A stretch of 64,000 nt of DNA from Bacillota bacterium (GTDB lineage: Bacteria; Bacillota; Clostridia; Acetivibrionales; DSM-1351), in NCBI GenBank assembly GCA_023390335.1, contig JAEWCZ010000080.1:11660-75659 (forward strand), read 5' to 3'. This document shows positions 1 through 9,150 of the stretch, one piece after another (the stretch's first letter is position 1; each line of letters opens with the position of its first letter). A program made the position numbers and the translations under genes. The notes under the pieces were generated by a model that did no database searches, was not told the origin of the DNA, and saw nothing but the letters and a program-made list of their open reading frames with translations.

Positions 1-793
1 TACAGCAGGAGCCAGAAGTGGTTATGTGGTGTACGATTGGAAGCAAAAGAATGAGGCTGAGGAAGCTGTGTTTAATAAAATATCCGACATCTGTATCAGT
101 ATGAAGTCAGAGGACTGGTTGGAGTTACCTGAAAGGATTGACCGTGTAGTGCCGGTTAAACTGGATGAATCGGCAAAAGCAAAATATCGAAAGCTGGAGA
201 GAGATTTACTTTTGCCCTTAGTGGATGGGGATATAGTAGCAAATACAGCAGCTGTACTGTCAAACAAATTACTTCAAATGGCAAACGGTGCGGTGTATAA
301 CGAAAACCAAGAGATACAGAAAATTCATAATGCTAAGCTTGATGCACTTGAAGATATCATTGAAGCAGCAAACGGGCACCCAGTCTTATTATTTTACTCT
401 TACAAGCATGACTTGAGCAGAATCCAAGAAAGATTTACACAGACAAGAACACTAAGAAAAGGCCCAGAAGGTAGTAGAGATATAGCGGATTGGAATTCAG
501 GAAAAATACAGTTACTTGCAGTACATCCGGGGAGTGCAGGACACGGATTAAATTTACAGGATGGCGGTAGCATTATTGTTTGGTTTGGGCTTACATGGAG
601 CTTAGAGTTATACCAACAGGCTAATGCACGTTTACATAGACAGGGACAAAAGCAAAGTGTAATTATCCACCATTTATTAGCAGAAGGGACAATCGACGAA
701 GATGTTATGCGAGCTTTGGAGGATAAAGCAACAGGGCAAGATGCATTGATGGAGGCTGTTAAAGCCAGAATAGAGAGGGTGAGGGATGAATAA
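1..793 (+). CDS. Phage SNF2-family helicase, C-terminal part (5' truncated by window)
   Basis: The reading frame is open from base 2 (TAGARSGYVVYDW...), so the gene starts upstream and the GTG at 26 is only an internal codon. The visible part is the C-terminal RecA-like lobe of a SNF2/DEAH helicase: the block VLLFYSYKHDL is motif IV-like, GHGLNLQ and QANARLHRQGQ match motifs V and VI with the arginine finger. Such helicases sit at the end of the replication module in many Firmicutes siphophages and presumably remodel DNA or help replication. The stop overlaps the next start (TAATG), implying translational coupling. Confidence 0.85.
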   Translation, partial: TAGARSGYVVYDWKQKNEAEEAVFNKISDICISMKSEDWLELPERIDRVVPVKLDESAKAKYRKLERDLLLPLVDGDIVANTAAVLSNKLLQMANGAVYNENQEIQKIHNAKLDALEDIIEAANGHPVLLFYSYKHDLSRIQERFTQTRTLRKGPEGSRDIADWNSGKIQLLAVHPGSAGHGLNLQDGGSIIVWFGLTWSLELYQQANARLHRQGQKQSVIIHHLLAEGTIDEDVMRALEDKATGQDALMEAVKARIERVRDE

Positions 794-978
794 TGCAGGA
801 TGAAGAACAGATTCAGAAATGGAAAGATAAGATTGAATGGTATAAAGGGACCTATTTCGGGATGTATGGTAAACAACCTTCTGAGAAGTTAATCGCATCA
901 TATTGCAGCATTTATCATATACCCTGGCCGTTGCCAAAAGATAATGTAGTCGTTGATGAATGGGATTTCTTGGACTAG
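793..978 (+). CDS. Small phage protein, unknown function
   Basis: A 61-residue acidic protein coupled to the helicase gene by an overlapping TAATG. It contains a predicted helical start rich in K/E/W and a conserved-looking GMYGKQPSEKLI segment. I do not recognise a family with a known role. Position between the helicase and the late regulator is typical for small accessory proteins of phage replication modules. Confidence 0.65.
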   Translation: MQDEEQIQKWKDKIEWYKGTYFGMYGKQPSEKLIASYCSIYHIPWPLPKDNVVVDEWDFLD

Positions 979-990
979 GGGAGGCAGAGG

Positions 991-1425
991 ATGAAAAAAG
1001 ATCATATACGAGATTATGCAACCGAGGCATTTAGATTTTATGCAAAGAGTGGAGGAAAAGAAGCCTATTTAAACCGCCTTATGGAAGACATAGCTAAGTC
1101 AAAAGGTAATGGGATATGTAATCCAACCGAGGCAGCTTTGGTAAGTAAAGAAAAAATTATGGAATCAAGAGCAGCTGAATTTGCAGATATAGAAGCAGTC
1201 GATAGAGTATTAGCAATATTGGTTAAGTCGTGCCAAGGAAATTACATACGAAAAGCCATAGAAATGGTGTATTTTAAGGACTGCCGGAAGAATACTGAAA
1301 AGGGTGAGATTAGTAAAAGAATTCATTATGCAGAGATACATATTCCTGCGAGCGAAAGGCAAATTTACTACTGGCTTAAGAAGGCTAGAACATTATTTGC
1401 TGAGGAAAGGGGATTAAGATTTTAA
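991..1425 (+). CDS. ArpU/RinA-like phage late-gene transcriptional regulator
   Basis: A 144-residue protein preceded by a clear GGGGAGG ribosome site. The C-terminal half (about residues 70-140) reads like a sigma-region-4 type helix-turn-helix: a helical block, a segment ending in ASERQIYYWLKKAR, and a basic end. Proteins of the ArpU/RinA group occupy exactly this place, immediately upstream of terminase small subunit, and switch on the packaging and structural operon. The assignment rests on position, length and the HTH-like C-terminus rather than on a full family match. The promoter-like region just downstream would be its target. Confidence 0.6.
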   Translation: MKKDHIRDYATEAFRFYAKSGGKEAYLNRLMEDIAKSKGNGICNPTEAALVSKEKIMESRAAEFADIEAVDRVLAILVKSCQGNYIRKAIEMVYFKDCRKNTEKGEISKRIHYAEIHIPASERQIYYWLKKARTLFAEERGLRF

Positions 1426-1432
1426 AAAAACT

Positions 1433-1465
1433 TTGCAGTAGTAGGGGTAAATTACATGATATGAT
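1433..1465 (+). promoter_or_regulatory. Candidate phage late promoter
   Basis: TTGCAG at 1433-1438 is followed by CATGAT (1455-1460, 16-bp spacing) or TATGAT (1460-1465, 21-bp spacing). It lies in the 181-bp gap between the late regulator and the small terminase, where late promoters of ArpU/RinA phages sit. The poor spacing of the better -10 would fit activator dependence. Rest of the gap (1466-1606) holds an AGCAGCA/TGCTGCT inverted repeat around 1519-1573 and the terS ribosome site. Confidence 0.4.
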
Positions 1466-1606
1466 GTGTATAGTTGATAAAGTAATAAATATTCACAGGA
1501 ACTACACAAAAGACGAAAGCAGCACACAAAAAAGCGTCGGGGGGGTTGAAAAATACTCTCCTTTTTGCTGCTTAATTCTATGTATTTTGAAAGGATGTGA
1601 GCCTGA

Positions 1607-2119
1607 ATGGCTAAATTAACAGCAAAACAAGAAAGGTTTGTACAGGAATACCTGATAGACTTAAATGCTACTCAGGCAGCAATCAGAGCAGGATATAGTA
1701 CAAAGACAGCAACAGAACAGGGAAGTAGGATGTTAACGAATGTTAATGTTCGCGCACGTATAGACGAGGCAATGGCCGAACGCTCTCGGCGTCTTGGTGT
1801 ATCACAGGACAGAATAGTAAATGAACTGGCGAAGATAGCCTTTATTAATCCTGCTGATGTAGTCAATTTTGATGAAGCTAGGGTCAAGGCATCGGCCGCA
1901 CAAGATGATACAGCAGCCATTCTGTCCGTGAAGGTTAAGAAGTCTTTCAGTGATACGGGAGAGACCGTTGAGCGTGAAGTAAAGTTAAACGACAAGGTCA
2001 AGTCTCTGGAGCTTTTAGGAAAGCATATAGGAATGTTTAAGGATAAGGTGGAGGTATCGGGTACGCTTGAAACCGGCACAGAAAAGCTGGAGTCTATTTT
2101 ACAGCAGTTAAAGGGCTGA
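1607..2119 (+). CDS. terS: Terminase small subunit
   Basis: 170 residues. The start LTAKQERFVQEYL followed by NATQAAIRAGYS and ARIDEAMAERSRR is the hallmark of the terminase_2 family: an N-terminal helix-turn-helix DNA-binding domain that recognises the pac or cos site, a central oligomerisation segment and a C-terminal tail (LESILQQLKG) that would contact the large subunit. The start ATG follows GAAAGGATGTGAG with good spacing. It opens the packaging operon and is followed 6 bp later by the large subunit. Confidence 0.92.
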   Translation: MAKLTAKQERFVQEYLIDLNATQAAIRAGYSTKTATEQGSRMLTNVNVRARIDEAMAERSRRLGVSQDRIVNELAKIAFINPADVVNFDEARVKASAAQDDTAAILSVKVKKSFSDTGETVEREVKLNDKVKSLELLGKHIGMFKDKVEVSGTLETGTEKLESILQQLKG

Positions 2120-2125
2120 TGAAGC

Positions 2126-3472
2126 ATGGAGCAATTTTTATTATCAGACAAATACAAGGCATTCCTGAAATGTAAGGCTCCGGTGGAGTTCTTGGAGGGG
2201 ACGACCGCTGCTGGTAAAACCACGGTAGGATGCGTTAAGTTTATGCTTAAGGTTGCAGAAAGTCCTAAAAAGCTTCATATCCTTTCAGGTTTGGATTTGG
2301 GAACTATAGAAAAAAATATAATCAATAAGGATCTCGGTGTATGTGATGTATTCGGACCGCTCGTCGAATACAATAGCAATGGTAAGGGTAAACACTCTTT
2401 GCCGCATATTTTATATCATACATCCTCAGGGGACAAGATTATATATGTTCTGGGTTATGACAATAAAACCCGATGGAAAAAAGCCTTGGGGGGTCAATAC
2501 GGCTGCTTATACATAGATGAAATCAATATAGCCGATATGGAATATGTCCGTGAAGCGTCTATGCGTTGTGATTACCTAATGGCAACACTTAATCCCGACG
2601 ACCCAAACCTGACGGTTTATAAAGAATACATAAACTGTAGCCGACCGTTACCGGAATATAAAAATGATGCACCTCCTGAAATAAATAACATGTTAAAGGA
2701 AGAACCAAAACCCGGTTGGGTACATTGGTTCTTTTCTTTTACGCATAATTTGGGGTTGAGCAAAGAAAAGATTGACCAAATTATCATGAATGTACCAAAA
2801 GGTACAAAGCTGTATAAGAACAAAATACAGGGCTTACGAGGCAGGGCGACGGGCATTATATTTGGCAACTTTACACGAGAAAAAAATGTTATCACAAGGG
2901 AACAGGCTAAGAAATATAAATACCTCTACTTTTCGGCCGGGTTGGATACTTCATATTCACAGGAAAGCCCAGATACATTTGCCTTTATCTTTATAGGGAT
3001 AACAGACAAGCGTAAGGCTGTAGTACTCGATGAGGAAGTTTATAACAATGCTAACCTTGATATACCTCTGGCACCTTCGGACATTGCACCGAGGTTTTTT
3101 AAGTTTCTGGAGAAGAACAGAAAGGATTGGGGATTCGCAAGAGACACCTTTGTCGATAGTGCAGACCAAGCAACTATTACGGAACTTAATAAATATAAGC
3201 GTGAACATGCTTGTTTGTACAACTTTCTGAATGCATACAAAAAGATAACTATTATCGACCGTATACATTTACAGCTTGGATGGATTAACTGCAATGGCAT
3301 TGTGTTTTATGAGGTAGTTGACACATGTACTAATCACATTGGCGAGTTAGAAAGTTACAGCTGGAAGGAAGATAAATATGAGCCAGAGGATGCAAACGAC
3401 CATACGATTAATGCTGGGCAGTATGCATGGATACCGTTTAAAACAAAGATAGGTAATTATGAGGGGGCATAA
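2126..3472 (+). CDS. terL: Terminase large subunit (PBSX-type)
   Basis: 448 residues, full length for this family. The N-terminal ATPase has Walker A GTTAAGKT at residues 25-32 and Walker B CLYIDE with D131/E132. The C-terminal RNase H-like nuclease domain begins about residue 268 (D274 in GLDTSY) and includes a further acidic residue in FVDSAD and the DANDH motif near the end. It drives ATP-dependent DNA translocation into the capsid through the portal and cuts the concatemer. It lies between terS and the portal gene, as usual. Confidence 0.93.
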   Translation: MEQFLLSDKYKAFLKCKAPVEFLEGTTAAGKTTVGCVKFMLKVAESPKKLHILSGLDLGTIEKNIINKDLGVCDVFGPLVEYNSNGKGKHSLPHILYHTSSGDKIIYVLGYDNKTRWKKALGGQYGCLYIDEINIADMEYVREASMRCDYLMATLNPDDPNLTVYKEYINCSRPLPEYKNDAPPEINNMLKEEPKPGWVHWFFSFTHNLGLSKEKIDQIIMNVPKGTKLYKNKIQGLRGRATGIIFGNFTREKNVITREQAKKYKYLYFSAGLDTSYSQESPDTFAFIFIGITDKRKAVVLDEEVYNNANLDIPLAPSDIAPRFFKFLEKNRKDWGFARDTFVDSADQATITELNKYKREHACLYNFLNAYKKITIIDRIHLQLGWINCNGIVFYEVVDTCTNHIGELESYSWKEDKYEPEDANDHTINAGQYAWIPFKTKIGNYEGA

Positions 3473-3475
3473 AGA

Positions 3476-4984
3476 ATGGGGTGGATAAGAGATATGGTGA
3501 CAAAGGCAGCTATAAAAATACTTAAAATACAACCGGCACTGGAAAACAAAAATATAACCGTAAGAGAGCCTTTTTCATTCGAGACTAATGCCCTGCGTAA
3601 CCGATTATGGTATCGTGGTGAACCGTCAGAACTGGAGCAGTTCTTTAAACAAACAGCTTATGATTCAGTGAGTAGAGGTCGTTTCTGGGCGGCTGTACCA
3701 AGTGAAGGGCTGGGCATAAGGAAGATACATTCTGGATTACCTGCTATGATTGCCGACCGCTTATCCGATATCGTTATTGCTGACTTGGACGGAATAGAGC
3801 TTAAGAACCAAGCAGAAACGGATCTATGGGATGAAATAAGTAAGGATAATAAAGCAAACAAGCTTTTAGGTGAATCAATAACCGAAACGCTTGTTGAGGG
3901 TGACGGAGCGTTTAAGATAACAGTTGATACAGACGTTTCACTGTACCCGTTAGTTGAGTTTTACGCTGGTGAGCGTGTTGACTACACCTACAAACGAGGA
4001 CGCCTGCAGGAAGTTATTTTCTATACAGATTACACCGTACAGTCAAAGGAATATAGGCTTGCAGAGACATACGGCAAAGGGTATATCAGGTATAAGCTTT
4101 TTGATTCTTTCGGTAAAGAAGTAGCGTTGACTGTGGTACCTGAGACAGCCGCTTTAAAAGATATTACATACACCGGTGACTTTATAATGGCGGTACCGCT
4201 GATGTTCTTTAAATCACCTAAATGGCAGGGCAGAGGTAAAAGCCTGTTTGATGGCGGTAAGTCAGACGACTTTGACGCCTTGGATGAAGTTATATCACAG
4301 TGGATTGATGCCATCAGGTCAGGCAGGGTACAGAAATACATTCCGGAAGACTTAATCCCAAAGAACCCAAACACAGGAGAACTACTAAAGCCGAATGCCT
4401 TTGATAATCAGTTTATTAAAATTGGTAGTAGCTTGGCAGAGGATGCAAAAACCCAAATATCCACTGTACAGCCATCAATCCTTTATGAGGCATTTGTCGC
4501 CAGTTACGCTTCAATCCTTGACCTATGTCTGCAAGGTATTATAAGTCCCAGTACATTAGGTATAGACCTGAAAAAGACGGATAATGCTGAGGCACAGAGG
4601 GAGAAAGAAAAAGCTACACTTTATACCCGTGGCAAAATAATCGATGCCCTGACTGAGGTAATACCACAGTTAATTGATATTGTGCTGAAAGTGTACGACC
4701 TTATGAACGAACGTGTGGTCAAAGATTATGAAGCAAGCGTAACCTTCGGTGAATATGCTTCACCTTCGTTTGACACAGTGGTTGAGACTGTGGGGAAGGC
4801 TAAAACATACGGAATAATGTCTACTGAAAGATGTGTAGAAGAATTGTACGGAGATACATGGACAGACGAAGACAAGGCAGCGGAAGTTTTAAGACTAAAG
4901 GAAGAACAGGGATTAATGACAACTGATGAGCCTGCAGTTGCCGGTCAGGATGGTGATGGGATAGATGGCGACGGAGAAGTATGA
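3476..4984 (+). CDS. Phage portal protein (SPP1 gp6-like)
   Basis: 502 residues, the length of SPP1 gp6-type portals. It follows the large terminase by 3 bp and has the expected mixture: an N-terminal wing, a central DFIMAVPLMFFKSP strand block, a long crown helix region and an acidic, disordered C-terminus (GQDGDGIDGDGEV). It would form the dodecameric ring at the capsid vertex and dock terminase and connector proteins. Its 3' end overlaps the start of the minor head gene by 20 bp, suggesting coupled synthesis. Confidence 0.9.
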   Translation: MGWIRDMVTKAAIKILKIQPALENKNITVREPFSFETNALRNRLWYRGEPSELEQFFKQTAYDSVSRGRFWAAVPSEGLGIRKIHSGLPAMIADRLSDIVIADLDGIELKNQAETDLWDEISKDNKANKLLGESITETLVEGDGAFKITVDTDVSLYPLVEFYAGERVDYTYKRGRLQEVIFYTDYTVQSKEYRLAETYGKGYIRYKLFDSFGKEVALTVVPETAALKDITYTGDFIMAVPLMFFKSPKWQGRGKSLFDGGKSDDFDALDEVISQWIDAIRSGRVQKYIPEDLIPKNPNTGELLKPNAFDNQFIKIGSSLAEDAKTQISTVQPSILYEAFVASYASILDLCLQGIISPSTLGIDLKKTDNAEAQREKEKATLYTRGKIIDALTEVIPQLIDIVLKVYDLMNERVVKDYEASVTFGEYASPSFDTVVETVGKAKTYGIMSTERCVEELYGDTWTDEDKAAEVLRLKEEQGLMTTDEPAVAGQDGDGIDGDGEV

Positions 4985-6896
4985 TATCCGAAAAATATTT
5001 GATGATATGGCTCTGGAACTTATCAGATCACAGAAACGTACCTTTCTTCGACATCAGGGCGAACAGCTAAAAGAAGGATTTCAATGGGAACAGTGGCAAA
5101 TTGCGAAACTAAGGGAACTTAACAAATATCGTCAGACCAACAAAAAGATAATTGGGGGCTACAGTGATGAAATAATGTCATTGATTGACGAAACGCTAAA
5201 ATCTAGTTTCAAAAGGGGTGAAGGCAATGTCCAAAATGTTATAGATATCATAAAAGAGCTTGTTATTGATACTCCGGATGGTGGTGTTGACCCTGACACC
5301 TTAAAAAAATATACACCTGATGAAATAGCAGCGCTAAGAGAAGCACAGACGATAATCGAAGAAGCTGCAAAGCTACCCAAAGCAACCGGAATAGACACGT
5401 TTTTTTCTGTAAATAAGAAGAAGCTTAAAGCCTTGCAAAAAGTAGTTAAAAAGGACATGGGAAAAGCTCAAAATGCAGTACTAAGAAAAATGGATGATGT
5501 GTACCGGCAAACGATTTATAAAGCTCAGGTATATATGAGTAGTGGTGCTACTACTCTTGACCAAGCAATAGACATGGCTACTAAGGATTTTCTTGAACAA
5601 GGTATTAATTGTATCCAGTACAAAGACGGTAAAATGGTCAACGTTGCGTCCTGGGCAGAAATGGCGTTAAGGACTGCGAGCCATAGAGCTACCATGCTGG
5701 GCGAAGGTTCAAAAATGGATGAATGGGGTATGCACCTTGTAGTGATTACAGCCCATGGGAATACCTGTGAGCTATGTCTACCTTGGCAGGGTAAGGTTCT
5801 TATTGATGATGTTTATTCTTCCGGGAAGCCTGATGGGGTACATACTCTCCTATCTACAGCCATCGATGAGGGGTTATTTCATCCTAACTGCCGACACAGT
5901 AGGGCTATTTACTTTCCTGGCATTACAGAACTGCCAAAGGCTCCAGTGGATGATGAAAAGGCAGTCGAGAGGTATGAAGCCGAGCAGAAACAGAGAGTTA
6001 TTGAACGTAAAATAAGAAAGTATAAAAGGTTGGAAGAAGGAAGTGTTAACCCTCAGAATCAAGCGAAGTACGGAGCAAAGGTTCAGGAATGGCAGGGAGC
6101 TTTAAGACAGCACTTAAAGGATAATACATATCTTAGAAGAGATCCGAGTAAAGTGCAAACGGATACTAGGAGTGTTAACCAGATAAATGGTGTCAGGGAC
6201 AAGAAACAGTTTTCAAGATACAAACAAATTCTTGGAAATAGAGTACCAAATTCACTGGAAGATTTTCAAGATCTCAAGTATAATGAAAGTGAGAAATGGG
6301 CCACTATTAAGGCGGATTACCGGAAGCTTAATGCCTATAATAAAATTATCGAGAACGAACCTGCCATAACAAATGATTTGAAAGAGGTATCAGAGATAAC
6401 TGGCGTAAATATGGTAGGGTTGGAATACAGGGTGAAGACTAAAGAGTCCTTTTTGCGTAAGGTCAATACGGATAGTCTACATAGCTTGGATACAAAGGTA
6501 ATTGCTGATACCATTGCTTCCACCAACGACGTTATCAGATATACTTATCAAGACAGTCCTGAAAGACTGGTGGATTCTTATAGGCAAGTAAAGGATAATC
6601 TATTAGGGAAAGGCTATTCTGAAGTAAAGGTTAAAAATTTCTGGATGGATAAGAGGAATCCGTATAACGGTGTTAATTGTTGCTATATGAGTCCACAAGG
6701 GCAGAAATTTGAAGTTCAATTTCATACGCCTGAGAGTTTTGACTTAAAAGACGACGAACTCCACAAGTTATACGAAGAAGCCCGTGACGATAGTATTCTG
6801 CCTGAGAGAAAAGCAGAGATAATTACGGAGATGTTCAAGCTGTCTGCTAAACTTACACGTCCCCAAGGCATTGAGACAATCAAACCAAGGAGGTAA
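4965..6896 (+). CDS. MuF-type minor head protein with C-terminal RelA/SpoT-like domain
   Basis: 643 residues, longer than ordinary minor head proteins. Residues about 1-320 are the phage minor capsid 2/MuF region with the metal-binding-like cysteine pattern CELC (C268, C271) and HPNCRH (H306, C309, H311). A linker (about 395-460) contains QILGNRVPNSLEDFQDLKY, which I recognise as a recurrent segment before variable C-termini in phage head proteins. Residues about 485-600 read as a RelA/SpoT nucleotidyltransferase fold: YRVKTKESF (R489, K491, S495), DVIRYT (D522, R525), YNGVNC (567-572) and FEVQFHT (E583, Q585), followed by a helix with LHKLYEEAR. I infer a polymorphic toxin delivered with phage DNA. 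The domain call is from motif reading only. Confidence 0.8.
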   Translation: MATEKYDIRKIFDDMALELIRSQKRTFLRHQGEQLKEGFQWEQWQIAKLRELNKYRQTNKKIIGGYSDEIMSLIDETLKSSFKRGEGNVQNVIDIIKELVIDTPDGGVDPDTLKKYTPDEIAALREAQTIIEEAAKLPKATGIDTFFSVNKKKLKALQKVVKKDMGKAQNAVLRKMDDVYRQTIYKAQVYMSSGATTLDQAIDMATKDFLEQGINCIQYKDGKMVNVASWAEMALRTASHRATMLGEGSKMDEWGMHLVVITAHGNTCELCLPWQGKVLIDDVYSSGKPDGVHTLLSTAIDEGLFHPNCRHSRAIYFPGITELPKAPVDDEKAVERYEAEQKQRVIERKIRKYKRLEEGSVNPQNQAKYGAKVQEWQGALRQHLKDNTYLRRDPSKVQTDTRSVNQINGVRDKKQFSRYKQILGNRVPNSLEDFQDLKYNESEKWATIKADYRKLNAYNKIIENEPAITNDLKEVSEITGVNMVGLEYRVKTKESFLRKVNTDSLHSLDTKVIADTIASTNDVIRYTYQDSPERLVDSYRQVKDNLLGKGYSEVKVKNFWMDKRNPYNGVNCCYMSPQGQKFEVQFHTPESFDLKDDELHKLYEEARDDSILPERKAEIITEMFKLSAKLTRPQGIETIKPRR

Positions 6897-6900
6897 AGCT

Positions 6901-7119
6901 ATGGGAGAAGATTTTTATTTTGCATATGATTATGATGAGACAAGTGGGACTGCTTCACGGCTGTATCGTAGAATAGACGAACAGTTCCAGCGATATATAC
7001 CACAGAATAGATTATGGGAGTCGGCCCCAGAGCAATGTTGTATTTATATTGGTGAAGATACATTTTATGATGAGATTACAGAGGAACAAGCAAAACAAAT
7101 AATTAAAAACTGGAATTAA
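6901..7119 (+). CDS. Small acidic protein, candidate immunity to the MuF toxin domain
   Basis: 72 residues. An in-frame upstream ATG at 6871 exists, but AAGGAGG at 6887-6893 points to the ATG at 6901, so the true start follows the MuF stop by 4 bp. The protein is acidic and aromatic (FYFAYDYDETSG, then YIGEDTFYDEITEEQAKQ). I know no function for it. Small acidic proteins directly after a polymorphic toxin gene are often the immunity partner; that is inference from position and charge. Confidence 0.6.
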   Translation: MGEDFYFAYDYDETSGTASRLYRRIDEQFQRYIPQNRLWESAPEQCCIYIGEDTFYDEITEEQAKQIIKNWN

Positions 7120-7121
7120 AT

Positions 7122-7160
7122 AAAAGCATTTGCTGAATAAATCAGTAGGTGCTTTTGTTG
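7122..7160 (+). terminator. Hairpin, weak terminator or processing site
   Basis: AAAAGCA (7122-7128) pairs with TGCTTTT (7150-7156), with an inner CTGA/TCAG pairing. The T-run is short, so partial read-through into the head genes is likely. Confidence 0.5.
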
Positions 7161-7177
7161 CATAAGGAGTTGATTAC

Positions 7178-7411
7178 ATGTTAATCCACATAAACGGAAA
7201 TGTTTATGAAGGGGATAGACAGTATGCGGATGCTATTTTAAAGGTTGCTAAAGAAAAGTATAAAAAAGAACGTAGCAATGCGATATATGGAGTTGAAAAG
7301 AACGATATGCTCGAAATGAAAAGGGAAACTTTCTTATCATCCAAGCTAATGAACGAAAAGATTTCAGAATATCGTAAGGCTGGATTTAAGGTGTATTCTG
7401 TTAGTAGGTAA
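7178..7411 (+). CDS. Small basic phage protein, unknown; second immunity candidate
   Basis: 77 residues, helical and basic (LKVAKEKYKKERSNA, KLMNEKISEYRKAGFKVYSVSR). ATG at 7178 follows CATAAGGAG with good spacing. It sits between the MuF gene and the scaffold gene and is flanked by hairpins on both sides, forming a small cassette with its own boundaries. No family recognised; could be an accessory virion protein, a regulator, or part of a toxin-immunity pair. Confidence 0.55.
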   Translation: MLIHINGNVYEGDRQYADAILKVAKEKYKKERSNAIYGVEKNDMLEMKRETFLSSKLMNEKISEYRKAGFKVYSVSR

Positions 7412-7429
7412 AAATTTATATCAGTCCAT

Positions 7430-7463
7430 AAAAAGTACTCTCAAATGAGGGTGCTTTTTATTT
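7430..7463 (+). terminator. Hairpin terminator-like element
   Basis: AAAAAGTACTCT (7430-7441) pairs with AGGGTGCTTTTT (7448-7459) around a CAAATG loop and is followed by TATTTT. It ends the small-gene cassette upstream of the scaffold gene. Confidence 0.65.
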
Positions 7464-7540
7464 TCGCCTTTTTGGTATTTATGGCGCTAAACTGAAAGGC
7501 ATCACTGGTCAAGACCAGGATAAAAAATGAAGATGAAAGG

Positions 7541-8146
7541 ATGAAAGACATGACAAAAGAACAATTAATCGCACTCGGATTAACCGAAGAGCAAGCAACA
7601 AAAGCAGCTGCTGCATCAGCCGAGGAACTTAAAGCTTATATTCCCAAGCACCGTTTTGATGAGGTTAATGAGGAGAATAAGGCTTTGAAAGCTACGGTTA
7701 AAGAGAATGCTACACAGTTGGAAACTCTTAAGGCTGCGGCAGGCGCTTCAGAGGAAATGAAGAAAACCATTGAAACACTCCAAGCTGATAACAAAAAGAA
7801 GGACGAGGAGCACCAGGAGAAGCTTAAGGAACTTACTCTTACAAATGCTATTAAAATGGCATTGGCAGGAAAGGTTCACGATGAGACACTTGCTGCAGGC
7901 TTAGTTGATAAAACGAAGCTTGTTATTGACGGTGACAAAGTGGTTGGTCTTGATGAACAGCTCAAGGGACTTAAAGAAACAAAGGCATTTTTGTTCAAGC
8001 CTGATGGTACTCAGACACAAACGCAGACACAAAAACCCGGTTTTCAAGTTGGAGCAGATGGACAGCAGCAGCAACAGCAAGGACAAAGAATGAGCCTGAA
8101 GGATGCTATAGCTGCTAGAATTCAGACTCAGCAAACACAACAATAA
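7541..8146 (+). CDS. Phage scaffold protein (GP20-like)
   Basis: 201 residues. The N-terminus MTKEQLIALGLTEEQATK, a long lysine/glutamate coiled coil (about 35-110) and the block NAIKMALAGKVHDE are typical of the minor structural GP20 scaffold family that directs capsid assembly and then leaves the head. The C-terminus is a glutamine-rich tail (about 155-201) with Q/T repeats. It lies directly before the major capsid gene, the standard place. An ATG at 7550 is an alternative start. Confidence 0.88.
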   Translation: MKDMTKEQLIALGLTEEQATKAAAASAEELKAYIPKHRFDEVNEENKALKATVKENATQLETLKAAAGASEEMKKTIETLQADNKKKDEEHQEKLKELTLTNAIKMALAGKVHDETLAAGLVDKTKLVIDGDKVVGLDEQLKGLKETKAFLFKPDGTQTQTQTQKPGFQVGADGQQQQQQGQRMSLKDAIAARIQTQQTQQ

Positions 8147-8170
8147 CTTTTAAGAGAAAGGATGATTTTA

Positions 8171-9136
8171 ATGGCTATTACATTAGCAGAAGCAAGCAAG
8201 AACGTTCAGGATGATTTGCAGTCTGGGGTAATTGATGAATTTCGTAAATCCAGTTGGATAATGGACCATATAACCTTTGACGATGTTGTTTCCCCGGTAG
8301 GTGGAGGGGCAACGATGACTTATTCTTATGCAAGATTAAAGACACAGCCTACAGCTGGATTTAGAGCAGTTAACAGTGAATACTCTCCAACCACCGTTGA
8401 AAAGGAATTGTTCCATACAACCCTTAAGGTGTTCGGTGGAGCATATGAGATTGACCGTATTATTGCTAACATGGGAGGTATAGTAAACGAGGTTGATTTA
8501 CAGCAAGCACAAAAGATAAAGGCAGCCAATGCATTGTTTAATGATACTTTCATAAACGGTGACAGCGGTGTAGATGCAAATGCCTTTGATGGTCTTGAAA
8601 AAGCTTTGGCCGGAAGTTCGACAGAATATAACGGAGGTTCAAGCGGAGCAATTATTGACCTATCAACATCAGCAGCAATCACAGAAAATTATATGCAATT
8701 CTTGGATATGTTGGATGAATTCCTGTCCGGATTGGATGGGACACCAAGCTTTATAGGCGGTAATGCTAAATTGATTGCCAAAATCAGGGCATGTGCAAGA
8801 CGTGCATCAATGTATCAAACACTTAAAAATGATTTCGGACAGCAGGTTGAAGCATACGGAAACACTCCTTTCGTTGATTTTGGTGCAAAGGCAGGAAGCA
8901 ATGATGATGTGGTATCTACAAGTGCCACGGATGGAACTACATCGTTATATGTGGCAAGACTTGGGCTTGATGGACTGCATGCAGTTTCCATGGCGGGACA
9001 GCCTCCGGTCAAAACATGGTTGCCTGACTTCTCAACTTCCGGTGCTGTAAAAAAGGGCGAGGTTGAAATGACAGCGGCTATTGCTCTCAAAGCAACAAAG
9101 GCCGCGGGTGTATTCAGAAAAATAAAAGTAAAGTAA
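8171..9136 (+). CDS. Major capsid protein
   Basis: 321 residues from the ATG at 8171, which has AGAAAGGA 9 bp upstream; an ATG at 8162 is too close to that site. MAITLAEASKNVQDDLQSGVIDEF and the rest match the HK97-fold major capsid group found after GP20-type scaffolds in clostridial phages. There is no long N-terminal delta domain, consistent with a separate scaffold protein. Confidence 0.88.
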   Translation: MAITLAEASKNVQDDLQSGVIDEFRKSSWIMDHITFDDVVSPVGGGATMTYSYARLKTQPTAGFRAVNSEYSPTTVEKELFHTTLKVFGGAYEIDRIIANMGGIVNEVDLQQAQKIKAANALFNDTFINGDSGVDANAFDGLEKALAGSSTEYNGGSSGAIIDLSTSAAITENYMQFLDMLDEFLSGLDGTPSFIGGNAKLIAKIRACARRASMYQTLKNDFGQQVEAYGNTPFVDFGAKAGSNDDVVSTSATDGTTSLYVARLGLDGLHAVSMAGQPPVKTWLPDFSTSGAVKKGEVEMTAAIALKATKAAGVFRKIKVK

Positions 9137-9150
9137 GGAGGGTAATGGGT

